Shown here: positions 11,700 through 23,051 of the stretch, piece after piece | Layout: every line of letters begins with the position of its first letter | Numbering within the stretch: position 1 is the first letter of the stretch | Source: Erythroxylum novogranatense | Lineage: Eukaryota > Streptophyta > Magnoliopsida > Malpighiales > Erythroxylaceae | Assembly: GCA_029891385.1 (NCBI GenBank) | Contig: CM057231.1 | Coordinates: forward strand, 21,793,300-21,857,299 | DNA length: 64,000 bases | Direction: 5' to 3' | Translations under genes and position numbers: made by a program | The notes under the pieces: generated by a model | Databases searched by the model: none | What the model was told of the DNA's origin: nothing | What the model saw: the letters and a program-made list of their open reading frames with translations, nothing else

Positions 11700-13585
11700 T
11701 CTCTAACCAGGTTGGTAGAAGGCATCGAAACAGACTTTTCGCTGCCTTGGCTATTTCCTCCTCACAACGATTGGAGACCTACTTGAGTGTTCCTCTTTGT
11801 ACCAAGCGGTGGACCAAGACTGACTATAGGGGTATCATAGATAAGATTCAATCGCGCCTGGCGGGCTGGAAGGAGAGGTTATTGAACAAAGCGGGCCGCG
11901 CGACACTTATTCAGGATACCCTCACTTCTATTCTCATTTATACGATGCAGTCTACTTGGCTTCCGAGATTTGTTTGTGACGAGATAGACAAACTCGCGAG
12001 GGCCTTTTTATAGGGACAACCAGGCCAACGCAAAAGTATTCCTCTTCTTCCCTGGCATACGGTGACTACACGCTTGAGGCAAGCCCGAGACTCTAATACC
12101 GCTCTATTGGGCAAGCAGTGTTGGGACGTATGTATGGCAAGATCGAGTTTGTGGGTACAAGTTCTACACTCGAAATATCTCCTTGAACAGGACCTTCTCC
12201 ATCACACTCCTCCTCTGACAGCCTCGATAGCTTGGAAAGGCCTTATGAAAGCCATGCTTATCCTCAAAGATGGTTATGGGTGGCGTATCAGTAATGGTAC
12301 TGACATTCTTTTTTGGCATGATAAATGGCTATTTGATGGCACATTGGCGGCCGTAGTCGAACACATCCCTCCTTCACTCCAAGACCTCCGTGTTAGTGAC
12401 CTCATCTCACCTCACACTGGTTGGAATTTAACTCCTATTGCGAATTTGATTCCGTATGAGTTCTACGAGAGCATCCGAGCGCATCCACAGGCATTTACAC
12501 TTCCCGGGGTGGGTATGATTTTATTTCCAGGGTTCCTTCTCTCGACGGTCTGAGTGGCTGGCGTTGGATCTGGAAACTTCGGGCGGCGCACAAACACAAG
12601 TTTTTCTTATGGCTAGCAACTTGGAACCGACTTCCCACTAACGAAGTACGGTACGAGCGAGGCCTCTGGGCTTCTCCCTTGTGTGAACGATGTGGTGAAC
12701 ACCGGGAAACTGTCCTCCACCTTCTCCAAGATTGCCCTCATGCCAGGCAACTTTGGGAAGCAGACCGGCACTTTCGTCCGGCTTCTTTTTTCAGTGAGCA
12801 GCTCTCTTTTGCGTGGCTTAAAGTCAATTGTGTCCCACCTAACGGGACCATCCACTTCCTGGGGCGTTTTCTTATTACTTGCTGGGTCATTTGGTGCACC
12901 CGAAACAACCTAGTGATTGAAGGTATCGAATCCACCTTGGCAGCCCAACTTAATCAGGTACACCTCCTTTATAGCGACTTTCTTACAGCATTCGCCATTG
13001 ACCAATCCAGGTTCCCTTCACCTCTGCCCCCGCTCTTAATTACCTAGATTCCTCCTCCGACTGGGTGGCTCAAACTCAATGTTGATGGGAGCATTCGGGG
13101 TCCCTCCTGACAAGCCGGGATTGGCGGCTTTCTTCGAGATAGCACAGGTCTTTGGCTAGCGGGTTTCTCCTGTGGGGTCGGTATTACTATCATCATGGTT
13201 GCGGAGCTCCTCGCCCTACGATATGGGCTCGCATTTGCCAACAATTACTCCTGGGCCGACCTTATGATCGAATCCGACTCCAAGGAGGCATTGCACTGTC
13301 TCACCCTCTCTCATGATATTTTATTCTTTCATCCTCTGACTCATCTCATACATGATATACGTTCCTACTTGGAAAGGACTCCTCGATACAACATTGTTTA
13401 TGTGTTTCGTGAAGGTAATTAATGTGAGGATTTTTTAGCTCGTCTAGGCTCGGGATGCCCACATTCGGAGAGCATCTGGAGTACACCCCCACTTGGTCTT
13501 CATCACTATCTACTCGCTGATGCGCAGGGTGTAGCGTTTACTCGTTAATATTTTAGTTTGTTCGTCTGCTGTAACAAAAAAAAAA
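11700..13585 (+). mobile_element. 5'-truncated LINE (non-LTR retrotransposon)
   Basis: The coding content is the C-terminal part of a plant LINE ORF2: end of RT, zinc-binding region, RNase H. It finishes in a short poly-A (ten A at 13576-13585) a few dozen bases after the last stop. No endonuclease or RT catalytic core is present, which fits the usual 5' truncation. I searched for a target duplication of the bases after the poly-A near the left end and found none, so the left boundary is approximate. Confidence 0.8.
11747..13545 (+). pseudogene. LINE ORF2 C-terminus: RT thumb, zf-RVT, RNase H
   Basis: In order: about 11720-12013 is the RT C-terminal region (SVPLCTKRWTK, GWKERLLNKAGRATLI, MQSTWLPRFVCDEIDKL). 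12062-12553 continues with WRISNGTDILFWHDKWL. About 12590-13047 has the zinc-binding motif LCERCGEHRETVLHLLQDC and CWVIWCTRNN. About 13070-13545 is RNase H with LNVDGS, VAELLAL and IESDS, supplying the D-E-D acidic residues. In-frame stops at 12014, near 13046, 13110 and 13421, plus a frame change near 12550, disable it. The stop at 12014 falls where relatives have Trp (RAFL then W), consistent with a G-to-A change. The sequence is otherwise remarkably continuous. Confidence 0.85.
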
Positions 13586-13730
13586 TCTTTGCCAGTGGCT
13601 ACATGGACCATGGTGGTGACGTGAGAATAATAGTTACATCTCACTTGCGACAATTGCACTGATGCCTCTCTAAAACTGTGCTTTATTATGTCACTAGACA
13701 CCAAGTATCGCATGGTAAAGTAAAAATCTC

Positions 13731-13737
13731 TCTGAAG
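13731..13737. repeat. Probable target duplication, left (outer hAT-like element)
   Basis: TCTGAAG is repeated exactly at 39373-39379. hAT elements normally duplicate 8 bp, and the eighth base differs (C versus A) if counted inward. Confidence 0.5.
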
Positions 13738-13893
13738 CAAAGTTATTGAATACCGTATCGGACTTGGTATCGAATTGAGATCTAGAATAGAACTGTACCG
13801 GTATCGATCGATACCGGATACTATTTCAATTTTTTTAAAAAAATTATGAAATAGTCCCTAAAATTTTTTTAAATTGCAAAATAATCCATATTG

Positions 13894-13896
13894 GTA
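13894..13896. repeat. Target-site duplication, left (CACTA)
   Basis: GTA immediately before CACTACAAG, repeated at 37568-37570. A 3-bp duplication is the CACTA rule. Confidence 0.75.
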
Positions 13897-14115
13897 CACT
13901 ACAAGGGAAATGATGAATTGCGACGGAATAATACCGACGGGATGGAAACCGTTGGAAACAGCGATCGAAAAAACGTCTTGGTCTCAGAATTTGGTGGACA
14001 GCGAAAGTTTTTCCGACCGAAAACATTTCGGTCAGAGAATTTGGTCAACTATTTTCCGACGCGTAATTTTCGTCGATGAAGGCGTCGGTGAAATACGCTC
14101 CCTTCACTTAAGTTG

Positions 14116-14153
14116 AACGACGTCGTTTTGGTTAAAACCAAAACGACGTCGTT
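14116..14153. repeat. Perfect inverted repeat with AACGACGTCGTT cores
   Basis: Two perfect 18-base arms, 14116-14133 and 14136-14153, are separated by two bases. Each arm contains the self-complementary core AACGACGTCGTT. It lies between the left subterminal array of the CACTA and its putative leader exon. Confidence 0.85.
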
Positions 14154-14157
14154 TTGA

Positions 14158-14356
14158 TCTTATATTAGGGCTGCGTCAGCCTTCTTCTTCCTCTCCCCCA
14201 CAGACGCAGCCTTCTTCCTCTCTCTTCCTCTCCATTCTTCGATCCGTCTTCTTCCTCATTGGTCGCCGCCATTGATTCTTTGGTCGTCACGATTAGCGAT
14301 TCTTTGCTTCGTCAAGACGCCAACGCGTCGCCCTCCTCCTCCTCTCAACGACTCAG
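14158..14356 (+). promoter_or_regulatory. Putative CACTA promoter and leader exon
   Basis: A TATA-like TCTTATATTAG (14158-14168) precedes a CT-rich, GC-richer stretch quite unlike the AT-rich DNA that follows. That stretch ends in a donor-like CAGTAAGT near 14353-14360. Position and composition suit the 5'UTR of the transposase transcript, with introns running to the coding exon at 17899. No ATG-led ORF of note is present. Confidence 0.35.
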
Positions 14357-14359
14357 TAA

Positions 14360-17300
14360 GTCATGCTCCCTCCCTCTTTAATTTCTTAGATCTTTGCATT
14401 ACGGAATGATGAAGCTTTTAAAGTTTTTATATGGAAAGTATTCTGTAATTATATGTGAATGGTTGATTTCCTTATACACATCTATAAATTAAAAGTAATT
14501 TTTGTTGTAATTAAATGTTAATTATTGTGGTTATATGCATCATAAATTATACATTGATTGTTGATGTAGTTTTATATTAATTATTGCTTTTATATGCATG
14601 TGTAAATTATATGTAAATTGAACCTGTAATTATATGAAAATTATTGGTCTTCTATGCATGTAAAATACATATAAATTATTTCATTATTATTGCTCTTATA
14701 TGCATCTTTAAATTAAATGTAAATTATTGGTCTTCAAATGCTTTTAAAGAAATAATTTACATTCCTTAGATAAAATGCATGTAGTTATATTTCAAAGTTC
14801 GTATTTATCATTGATGAACCTCTAAATTATCTTAATCATAAACTTTATTTCAATTGTAATAGACATAATGCCTAATCATACTTCATCTTTAGGAAGCTAA
14901 GGATCACTCTATTTGAATTTGTTTATTGAATGTTTAGTAGGGTTTTATAATCAAAGAAATCTTCTTATTGACCTCTTAATTGTATTAAATGCTAATAGGA
15001 GTATAAGGAACAATATATATGAAGTTATTAGGATAAATTTTATAAGTTGAACTGTCCCTACTTGAGAAAGACATGCATCTATAGCTCTAACTAGCTATCT
15101 TTTTTTTTTTTACTTTTTAAAGAGAGGAAGATAGCTAGCATTTGAGGGTCTTCATGAGGTGATACAAATATTTGATCACGTAATTTTTAAGCTAATAAGT
15201 TGAAGAACCAAATAGCAAGGTATTAGGAACTTATGGACAAAAACCGTATACTCATTCCATTATTGATTGTTAAACTGGAAAGATGTTTAAAAATGTTCAT
15301 TGCAGTTATTAAAGTACTTAGGGAATTGGAATCAATTCTTAAGAAGAGTATGAAATAACCTACAAAAATGTTCATTACAGTTATTAAAGTATGAAATTAC
15401 CTATATATTATAGATCTTATAAGCATTATAAAAGCTTCCCACTTAGCCATATACATTGGGATTTAATTACTTATAATGCACATTTTATTTGAAGATTATC
15501 CATCATTTGACTAATTGTCTAGTTTAGATTGTTCCAAAATTATGTATAAATTTGTTTATTATCCTTTTTCCTAGCTTACTCGTTTCATTGCAATTTGTTA
15601 CAATTATGCTTATTTTATATTATTTGACAAAACATTTTCTGTCATTTCCAATATAATCATATAACTTAAATTTTGTGTTATATAAGTCCTATTAACCTTA
15701 GAATGTTATCACTCACAAATCTCATCTTTTATATAATATGGCTATTCATATCCTTATTTATGAATTTTGTGTTATATAAGTCCTATTAAAAGGTCATTGC
15801 ACAATTTAGTATCCCGACACATGTCTATATTCAGGTTTGTTCTTAGTATTTTTTTGTTTCTTTGTTGCCAACATTTAATATTCATTCTCGTTCTCATCAA
15901 AGTTTTGTTGAGAATAGATTATTCTTAAGTTATGTTCTAATTTCTTACATTTAAAGTTAATAAAAAGATTATTTTGGGTTCTTGTTTGATGTTTTACTAA
16001 TTTTATAAGTTAATAAAATTCTTCTTTGTAGAGTAGGAGGCCTTTATGAATGTTAAGGCCAATATTATTAACTTGTGAAAAGTTGGTTAACTTTGAATTA
16101 AGCTTGAGAAACATAAAAGCGTTATAGGTAGACTATAAAATGTTTAATAAATTGTGCATATTATATGGGATAAAAGTATTAGTATATCGATTGAGGTGAG
16201 TCGTATGCTTTTGTTATTAGTGGTCTCGCCCTCGATGAATGAGCTTGGTTGTGAACTTATCATAGTATGTTGCTTTGTGGGTATTATTGATGTCTTGCAA
16301 TGTGTGAAACTTGACAAGACACATGTTGTCTGGAGATTGAATTTCGATGTCATTCTTGGTTGAGATAAATGTGTGTTCCTTTTGCGGGGTGACCCTTAAT
16401 GTTTAAGGGGTGTCCAAATTATAGGAAAATGCCGAAATTTCAATAGGATCCTCGTCGTAGATGATGTTTAAACAAAAAGATTAGATCGTTTATTTTATTA
16501 ATTGAAGCGACTTACATTGATGAAAATGATTTAAGCTATTAGTTGATTGTTTAATTTTGTGAGGATGAGAAATGGCATGCGTTGAGTATGACATGTTCCT
16601 GACTATGTATTGCAACAATTACACGCTGTGATATGACGATTGCGGTATAACAGTTCGTTCCCGTAATAATGCATACATATATGAACCGTCCTCCATGTTG
16701 CTTTCGCATGGACCTTAATGAATTTGATCCTTAATTTGATGCATGCTTTGAAAAATACATTTCTCTTAACTTCTAATACGGACATAATTTAATATGCATA
16801 TGTGAAATTGTGTATGTACATTGACAAGAAGGTGAGAGTAGGTTAATTATGTGAGGCTGATAAATGTCATTCCTTTAGTATAATATCTTATGCCTTGCGT
16901 AATTGTTATTAGAAACTAAGGTATGAACAAATAATTATGTTGGATTTCATTGCAGCTCAATCATCTTCATCGCCTGTGACATTGTGCATTGGCCGTGTCA
17001 TACTTTAGGAACATTTCTCGGCAATTGAATTAAGGTCAGTGCCTATGTTTTAGTTAGTAATATTATCGCTTGATTCATGAAATGGCAATAGAACTTCCCA
17101 TTGCATGTCCCTAAAAACGGTTATTGATGTCGTGCAATATGTGAAAGTTGACAACACACATGTTGGACGGAGACTGGATTTGCGGTGTGATTACTGGTTG
17201 AGATAGAAGTGTGTTTCTTTTGTAGGGGGACCCTTATTTGTGTAAGGGTGTGTCCGAAATATAGGGGACATGCTACCGAAATTTCAATAGGATCCTTATT

Positions 17301-17898
17301 TGCAATGAAGGTATGACTAATGTCATTGTTTGGTTTCATTGCAGCTCTATCAGCTTCATCGCCCGTGACGTTCTTGGTTTGGCCGTGAAAACGTGATCCC
17401 GAACCTTTTCTTTACATTTGAATTACGGTCAATGGTTATGATTTGGTTAGTAATTTTATAGCCTGGTTCAAATGGTTGTTCCACTGACGAGAAACAATTT
17501 GAGCCATATTTGGATGCATGCTGTGTACAATGAATATCTGTTAACCTGTAATATGGACATAATTTCATATGCTTATGTGTAATTATGTATGAACGAGTTG
17601 CTGAGAATAGCATTATTTTACAATAACATTCTAGCTTCTATGAATAGTACTACGGCAATAGTATGAAATTTAATATCCTTTCTATATCACATTGTGGTCA
17701 ACCATAATGTGATTACATATATGTGTACCATCATATATGTTGTGTTCACAGTGTAAATATTCCAGTAGCGTAGCTCCGACATGAAACGTCATAACCTGAT
17801 GTTATAACACATGTGTTTAATTATTTGGTTTCTGCATATGTAGTAAACATATATGCCTAACTTTGGATTCGATCTTGTAGAATAATAGTTCTCCAGTT
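14360..17898 (+). other. CACTA 5' intronic/leader region with imperfect internal duplications
   Basis: This is AT-rich DNA without ORFs. From 16276 to 17600 several blocks occur twice with divergence: 16276-16450 resembles 17113-17300; 16920-17090 resembles 17310-17480, both beginning with an acceptor-like TTTCATTGCAG followed by CTCAATCA or CTCTATCA; and 16738-16830 resembles 17512-17600. The order is A B C A' C' B', so it is not a simple tandem duplication. The repeated acceptors could be alternative or duplicated leader exons. Confidence 0.5.
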
Positions 17899-18027
17899 AT
17901 GAGTTTCAGCGATAGATCTTGGATGTATAGACGTGTAACTGCCGATGGTTTCATTAATCCTGAATTTGTTGAGGGAGTTCATGCGTTCATTCATTACGCA
18001 TGTTCGCAACCTGCATATATGGATGGG
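17899..18027 (+). pseudogene. tnp2-type transposase, N-terminal exon (split by Athila)
   Basis: The ATG at 17899 opens 43 codons starting MSFSDRSWMYRR, then PEFVEGVHAFIHYACSQP and ending MDG. This is the start of the plant transposase-associated domain found at the N-terminus of CACTA tnp2 proteins. An acceptor-like TTGTAG lies about 20 bases upstream. The exon is cut at codon 43 by the Athila LTR. The same frame resumes at 30507, after the duplicated ATGGG, with SKIRCPCKKCKHK, the second half of the same domain. Confidence 0.88.
18023..18027. repeat. Target-site duplication, left (Athila)
   Basis: ATGGG, repeated exactly at 30502-30506. It lies inside transposase codons (Met-Asp-Gly). Confidence 0.92.
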
Positions 18028-19506
18028 TGATCGCGGCTCTGTCGATTCGATCTTGCGATTGATCCTTGGAAACCGGTCAAATAAAATAAATTCCAAGATT
18101 GCGGTATAGGTTGCAATCCTCGGTTCGTCTCACTTAATAGGAACCAATTGAAAAAGGTCTAATCTAGCCTAAATGTCAAAAATTGCAATGAAAGTTGAAT
18201 AAACGGGGGTTTGGTATTTTGGTCAAAACTGATAAAGTAAAGTAATCAAAATTGGACAAAAAGTATAAGAGAATATTTTTGGAATTTTGGAAATAAATGC
18301 AATTGACAAAATTGGATCGAAATCAAATTGATAAAATCCTCTTGAAAATGGGCGCAGGCTATCACGGTTCAAAAATGATTTTAGGGACACAATCCACTAA
18401 GTTTGAAAGATCAACCCTAAAGGACTCTTTAGGTCTAAAGATTTAATTAATGAACTCCATTATTTAAATCTTTGTTAAAAAATCTTAGTGTGTGAAATGG
18501 ACAAATTAATGCAATCGGTCGAATGGATCAAGTATAATCTCAATATCTAACACAACTAGGCAGATAAAGAAGGTTAACACAATCACCATTGACATATATG
18601 AGACTTCATATATTAAGCACCAAAGTTCTCCATTAATCAATCCATAACACAAGACATCGTCAACATTTGATTAAACTATAACCAAGCTAATTTAAATACA
18701 CGCAGTAAACCCTAACTCAGGCATTTACAACATGCAAATAAACATAGACGATGTAAGATCAACTCCCCTTTAGAACCGGTGAACTCAAGCCCTTTGCTTC
18801 ATTTCCAAGAAGAAGTGTGGTTTAGCCGCTCATGACTTCGGGATGTCTCTCGACTGGAAAAGACCGGACATCACCCATGGTAGCTGGCAAGACTGGCGGT
18901 GGCGATAAAACGATGTTGTCGAACGGCGATGATGGAAATGGCTGATGATGGTGGAAGATTAATCGTCTGTCGCGCCTCTACAGTATCCTCCCAAGTCTGT
19001 CACTCCCGCTTGACCTAAAAATAGCAAGCTTATATATGATGGACGCGGGTCGGGTCAAAACAGTGTGAGAGATGTTCCCCAATGAGAGTCCGGGTATTTA
19101 TCTGTGCGCCGCGCGAGATGACATTAGGTGTCGCGACTTGCTTCATTTGATCTTCTCACATGGCGCGCGCACTTCAGAAGGGCGCTGGCGTAAGGCGTCT
19201 TATGTCCTTGCCGCGGCGAGGTAAGTTTGAGGCCGCGGCGTGTTACTTTTGGTTGCAATGTCGCGGCGTGCTACTTCCTTGCTTTTGACTCTCTTTTCCC
19301 CTACGATATCAAATGACAATTTGCAGTATCAATGTTGCTCGGAAAAAAACAATGTCAATCTGGAACAAATCTACTGTCAAAGTGTATAAAGTGTGAACTC
19401 ATATAAGGGACTAACTAAAGCACCAAAATTATAAATTAAGAGTCAAAAAGCACATTAAAGATAGCAGAAGTGTAGCCAATTTATGTAATAAACTTGGGTT
19501 CAATCA
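18028..19506 (-). repeat. Athila LTR (3' LTR)
   Basis: 1479 bases, matching 29030-30501 with scattered substitutions and small indels. Many differences are at CG sites. It contains several CCGCGGCG-like words around 19100-19270. Confidence 0.92.
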
Positions 19507-19521
19507 AATTCCTCCACACTT
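19507..19521 (-). other. Athila polypurine tract
   Basis: The minus strand reads TAAGTGTGGAGGAATT directly before the 3' LTR. Near-copies of this tract occur at 20714-20730 and 22945-22960. Confidence 0.7.
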
Positions 19522-20713
19522 AGACCTTTGTACTCCTGGACAAAGTTTATAAGAGTCAAAAAAGATACAAGTGAAAAGAAAAATTCATCCATGCTCAATC
19601 GATAATAAGAACTTGGCGCAAATCACTTAATCAAAATTCAATCTACGCAAATTTAAAGAATGCTAATAAAATAAACACTAAAAGAATTCAATCCAAGAGA
19701 TTGGACAAAAGAGATGCCACTCAAGATTAAGTGTTTACTCTCTGCTCACATGTCGGGGATATTTTACTCTCAATCTACTTAAGCCATTCTCTTCCATAAG
19801 CTTGTAGCAATTCTATTTCTTCACCACAAGAACTATAATTTAAAGATCAAGAGGACTTTGTAGGGTTGTAATGTATGGAAGGCTAGATGAAGGGATGGAA
19901 TGAAAGAAAGAAAGAAGATATGAACACATGCATTACAATGATAAACTAGATGTCAAAAGATAAATAAAAATTGATTTTGATTTTTGACTTTTTTTATTTT
20001 TGATTTTGAAAAAAAAAAATTTTAAAGAGCATATACATATACTGCTTGAATTGATATTGCTCTTTTTCTCCCTCCTCTTTTTTATTATGCTCTTTTGATG
20101 GAACTGTTTCCTTTTGGAAGTTCCTTTTTTAATGCAAATTAAACTATTGACATCATAATAGGATGCATGCAAGTGCTCATAAATTAAGTGGCTCGAGGGT
20201 TAACAGTGATGAATGTTAATGGACTGTGTTTGGGAACAAGTTAAAGAAAGAATGTCTCTATCACATCAACAAATTCTAGTCCATAAAGCTTTGATTAAGA
20301 ATTGAAACAAGTTCTAGAGAGGTATGAAATAAGTAGATGCACACAATATTAAAGAAAGAATTTGGCTCAAATATCCTTCCAACAAGGTAATATCTCAATG
20401 TACAATCTCAAGTTTCAAAACTTAAAGTACTATTTTGTTAGCATGCCCAATTCACTTGAATTGAAAATATCAAAAGTAAAATTAGCCAATACCAACTATC
20501 ATAAAAAGAATGGAAGGAGATTTCATAAACTCAAGTACTAATTTGAATTTATAAAGCCTTTGAAACACAAAAGTTACAAAAGTTTCATGCGGAAGAAATT
20601 GAATTGAGAAAATGCACCAAGTTTAAAATTTGTAATATTACATACGATCGGCTAACACATATATCAAAAAGTGCCAATAAGGAGCATAACAAATAGTAAC
20701 AATATGGGACAAG

Positions 20714-20730
20714 CTCCCCACACTTAATTA
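20714..20730 (-). other. Internal polypurine-tract-like copy, downstream of the Athila extra ORF
   Basis: The minus strand reads TTAATTAAGTGTGGGGAG, sharing the AAGTGTGG core with the terminal tract. Confidence 0.5.
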
Positions 20731-20894
20731 ACACATTGTCCTCAATGAAAATGAAAACAAAAAATTGGGTATTAATCATCGTGGCAAAGAGTGGTCAGTC
20801 AAGGTATGCTAAGACGAGAAAAACAAAAGAAAAGCAGAAAACAACGATAAACAACGGAAAAATAAAAGAAAAACAACATAGAACACAATGCGAA

Positions 20895-22112
20895 CTAAAA
20901 TTGCAGGGTCATCAGGGGCAAGATCAGGAGGAGCAGCTGCAGAGGAGCTAGGATCAACCGAAGAATCACCGTCGGTAGGAGGAAAAGGAATGTGGAAGTG
21001 CTCCGCAAGCAAGGCATACATCTGCTGGTGGTATCGACGATCGGCGACTCGCTGGGCTTCAGAACGAAGAAAAGCAGCATGAAAGGTGGCCACCTGATGA
21101 GTGAGGGTAGAAACTTGATGAGTGAGGGTGGCGAAGGGAGAAGGGGAGGAGGGGGTAAGATGGGGTGGGTGTGCGGAGGAGGTACATCAACATGTGTAGC
21201 AACAACAACAGGAGGGGGAGGAGGTGGTGGTGGTGGTGAAGGAGAGTATGGTGGCGGAGGAGGAGGTGAGGGGGAGTGAGGAGGAGGTGCTGGGGCTAGA
21301 AAACGGGGTTGTTTGAGACGGATGTAACGAAAAAGGGAGGCAGGATAAAAAATCTTGTCAGTAGGAAGTTCCGGGACCTGATGGGCCCGGAACAGATCAC
21401 TAACAAGGTGGGGGAATAAGATGGAGTGGGTGAGGGTGGAAGTGAGGACGGATTGGCGAAGGGCGGAAGAGATTGCATGAGCAAGATCAACCGGCCGGCC
21501 AGCCATCAGGAGGTAAATATACAATGCCTGTTCTTTGGGAACAAAGGCAAGGTGGGAGGTAGGGTGGATGTTGTTGCAGATCAAATGTAGCCAAAGACGA
21601 GCCTCAGAACGGAGATCGGCACGTCGGATGTATCTTTGAGATACCCGAGGTTGATACCATTCGGCACCCTCAGGACAAAGGGTACGAAGGACATCATCCC
21701 AAGGATAGTCCCGAATAAGATCGGCGTAGTGGCAGCTAGGGATGGAAGGAAGGTGGTAGTGATCACGGATGGCGGCAGGGGTGAAGGGTTGAGAAATGGT
21801 AACACCTCAAAAACAAATAACAAAGGTGTGATGATAGCGAGCATAGGTATAGAAATGACGAACGAATGTGTCATTTCCAGGAGCCCTAGGTGTAACTAAG
21901 CCGGAAAGGTCAGAAAAAACGAGCCGTTGGACAAAAGGGTGATTAGAGGGTGTAAGGGAGAAAGGTCGTTCCTTGAGTAGCGGCCTAGCGGCGATCTTCG
22001 TAGCGAGGTCCGCGTACTCCGGATCGATCGGAGGAGAGGAGGTGGGAGGGTGAGGTGGAGATAAATCGGAGGGTGTAGAGTAGCGGATGGTGGCGTTCTT
22101 AGTGCGAGGCAT
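20895..22112 (-). pseudogene. Athila extra ORF after pol (plant retrotransposon protein), broken
   Basis: The start MPRTKNATIRY lies at 22112. A Ser/Pro-rich N-terminus is followed by LKERPFSL and FVRHFYTYARYHH. After a frame change near 21815 come RADLRSEARLWL, LICNNIHPTSHLAFVP and YIYLLMAGRPVDL, then a long Pro/Ser tract (about 21290-21170). A second frame change near 21100 leads into a heptad-like C-terminus (RRYHQQMYALLAEHF). This resembles the 'putative plant transposon protein' ORFs found in Athila-group elements at the position of an env gene. I see no convincing signal peptide or membrane anchor, so an envelope role is not supported. The other frames of the Pro-rich tract give false Gly-rich ORFs. 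Confidence 0.7.
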
Positions 22113-22639
22113 TGACCTGAAAAGAAAATAAAACAAAACACACAGAAAATAGTCAAGCAAAACAAAAGCGAAAAGCGATGTCGCGCCGCATGGGCTCTCG
22201 AATACATGAGCATGCGAAACATACGCTCATGCGGTGAGATGAAGGAACCCAGACGCCATGGTGAGGGAAGAAACCAGACGCGCGCGGAGGGCGAAAATTT
22301 CACACCCCGCGATACGGCGAAGCTTCGTCTCCACCGTTTTAAACCCTAATCTACACAATACAAAACGAAAATGAAACTAGAGAGGAAGAGGAACTTACGA
22401 GGAAAAACAGAAACAAAGACGGACGACGGAGGAGAATAGCGAGCAAATGTATTTAAGAAGGAGGAGGAGGAAGGCGCAAGGATGAAGAGGGCGACGCGGC
22501 AAGATGGAGAGAAGAAATGAGGTGCGGCGGTTAAAATGGATTTCACCGTAGGGATGTAAATGGAGGAGAGTAAAAGACAAAAGAGCAATGGACAAAAGGA
22601 GGATCCACCGTGTAATGAGGAGAAGGAAGGAATTTCAAA

Positions 22640-22770
22640 GTTTAGGGTTACCGCGGTGAGTTAACTAGTCACGCCGCGGCGAACTCAAATGCGGAAGCAC
22701 TAGCCGCGGCGTGTACTGGTAGCACGTAGCGGCGAGATTCTGACGCCGCGGCTCCTAAGTCCTATTTCAC
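22640..22770 (-). repeat. CCGCGG-rich segment between Athila pol and extra ORF
   Basis: CCGCGG or GCCGCGGC words occur about four times within 130 bases of otherwise AT-rich DNA. The same words are spread through both LTRs (19100-19270 and 30120-30240). Confidence 0.5.
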
Positions 22771-22944
22771 GGCGAAAATTCAAGAAAACACTAATTCCTG
22801 ACCACTATGCACAAAATTTTCGTTCATTCAAAGAACAAATACCATGCACCGACTCGGATCAAAAGTTCCAAGCTGGAATGACATTATTTAAAACAATGCC
22901 AAACTGAAATCCTACCTACATTAACTCTATCGAGGAAGTTTCTT

Positions 22945-22960
22945 CCCCCACACTTAATCA
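22945..22960 (-). other. Internal polypurine-tract-like copy, just after Athila pol
   Basis: The minus strand reads TTAAGTGTGGGGG, again the AAGTGTGG core, a few tens of bases downstream of the integrase stop. Confidence 0.5.
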
Positions 22961-23051
22961 ACATATTCATGCAAACAGTATCATTGGCATTCCAATTGTC
23001 AATAAATTACACAAATATATGATAAGTACAAGGAAAGAAACTACACGGTGT

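Noticed and set aside
13586..13640. Target duplication for the LINE
   Set aside because: The bases after the poly-A were not found repeated near 11640-11760.
20992..21279. Gly-rich plus-strand ORF
   Set aside because: It is the antisense of the Pro-rich tract of the Athila extra ORF; composition alone keeps it open.
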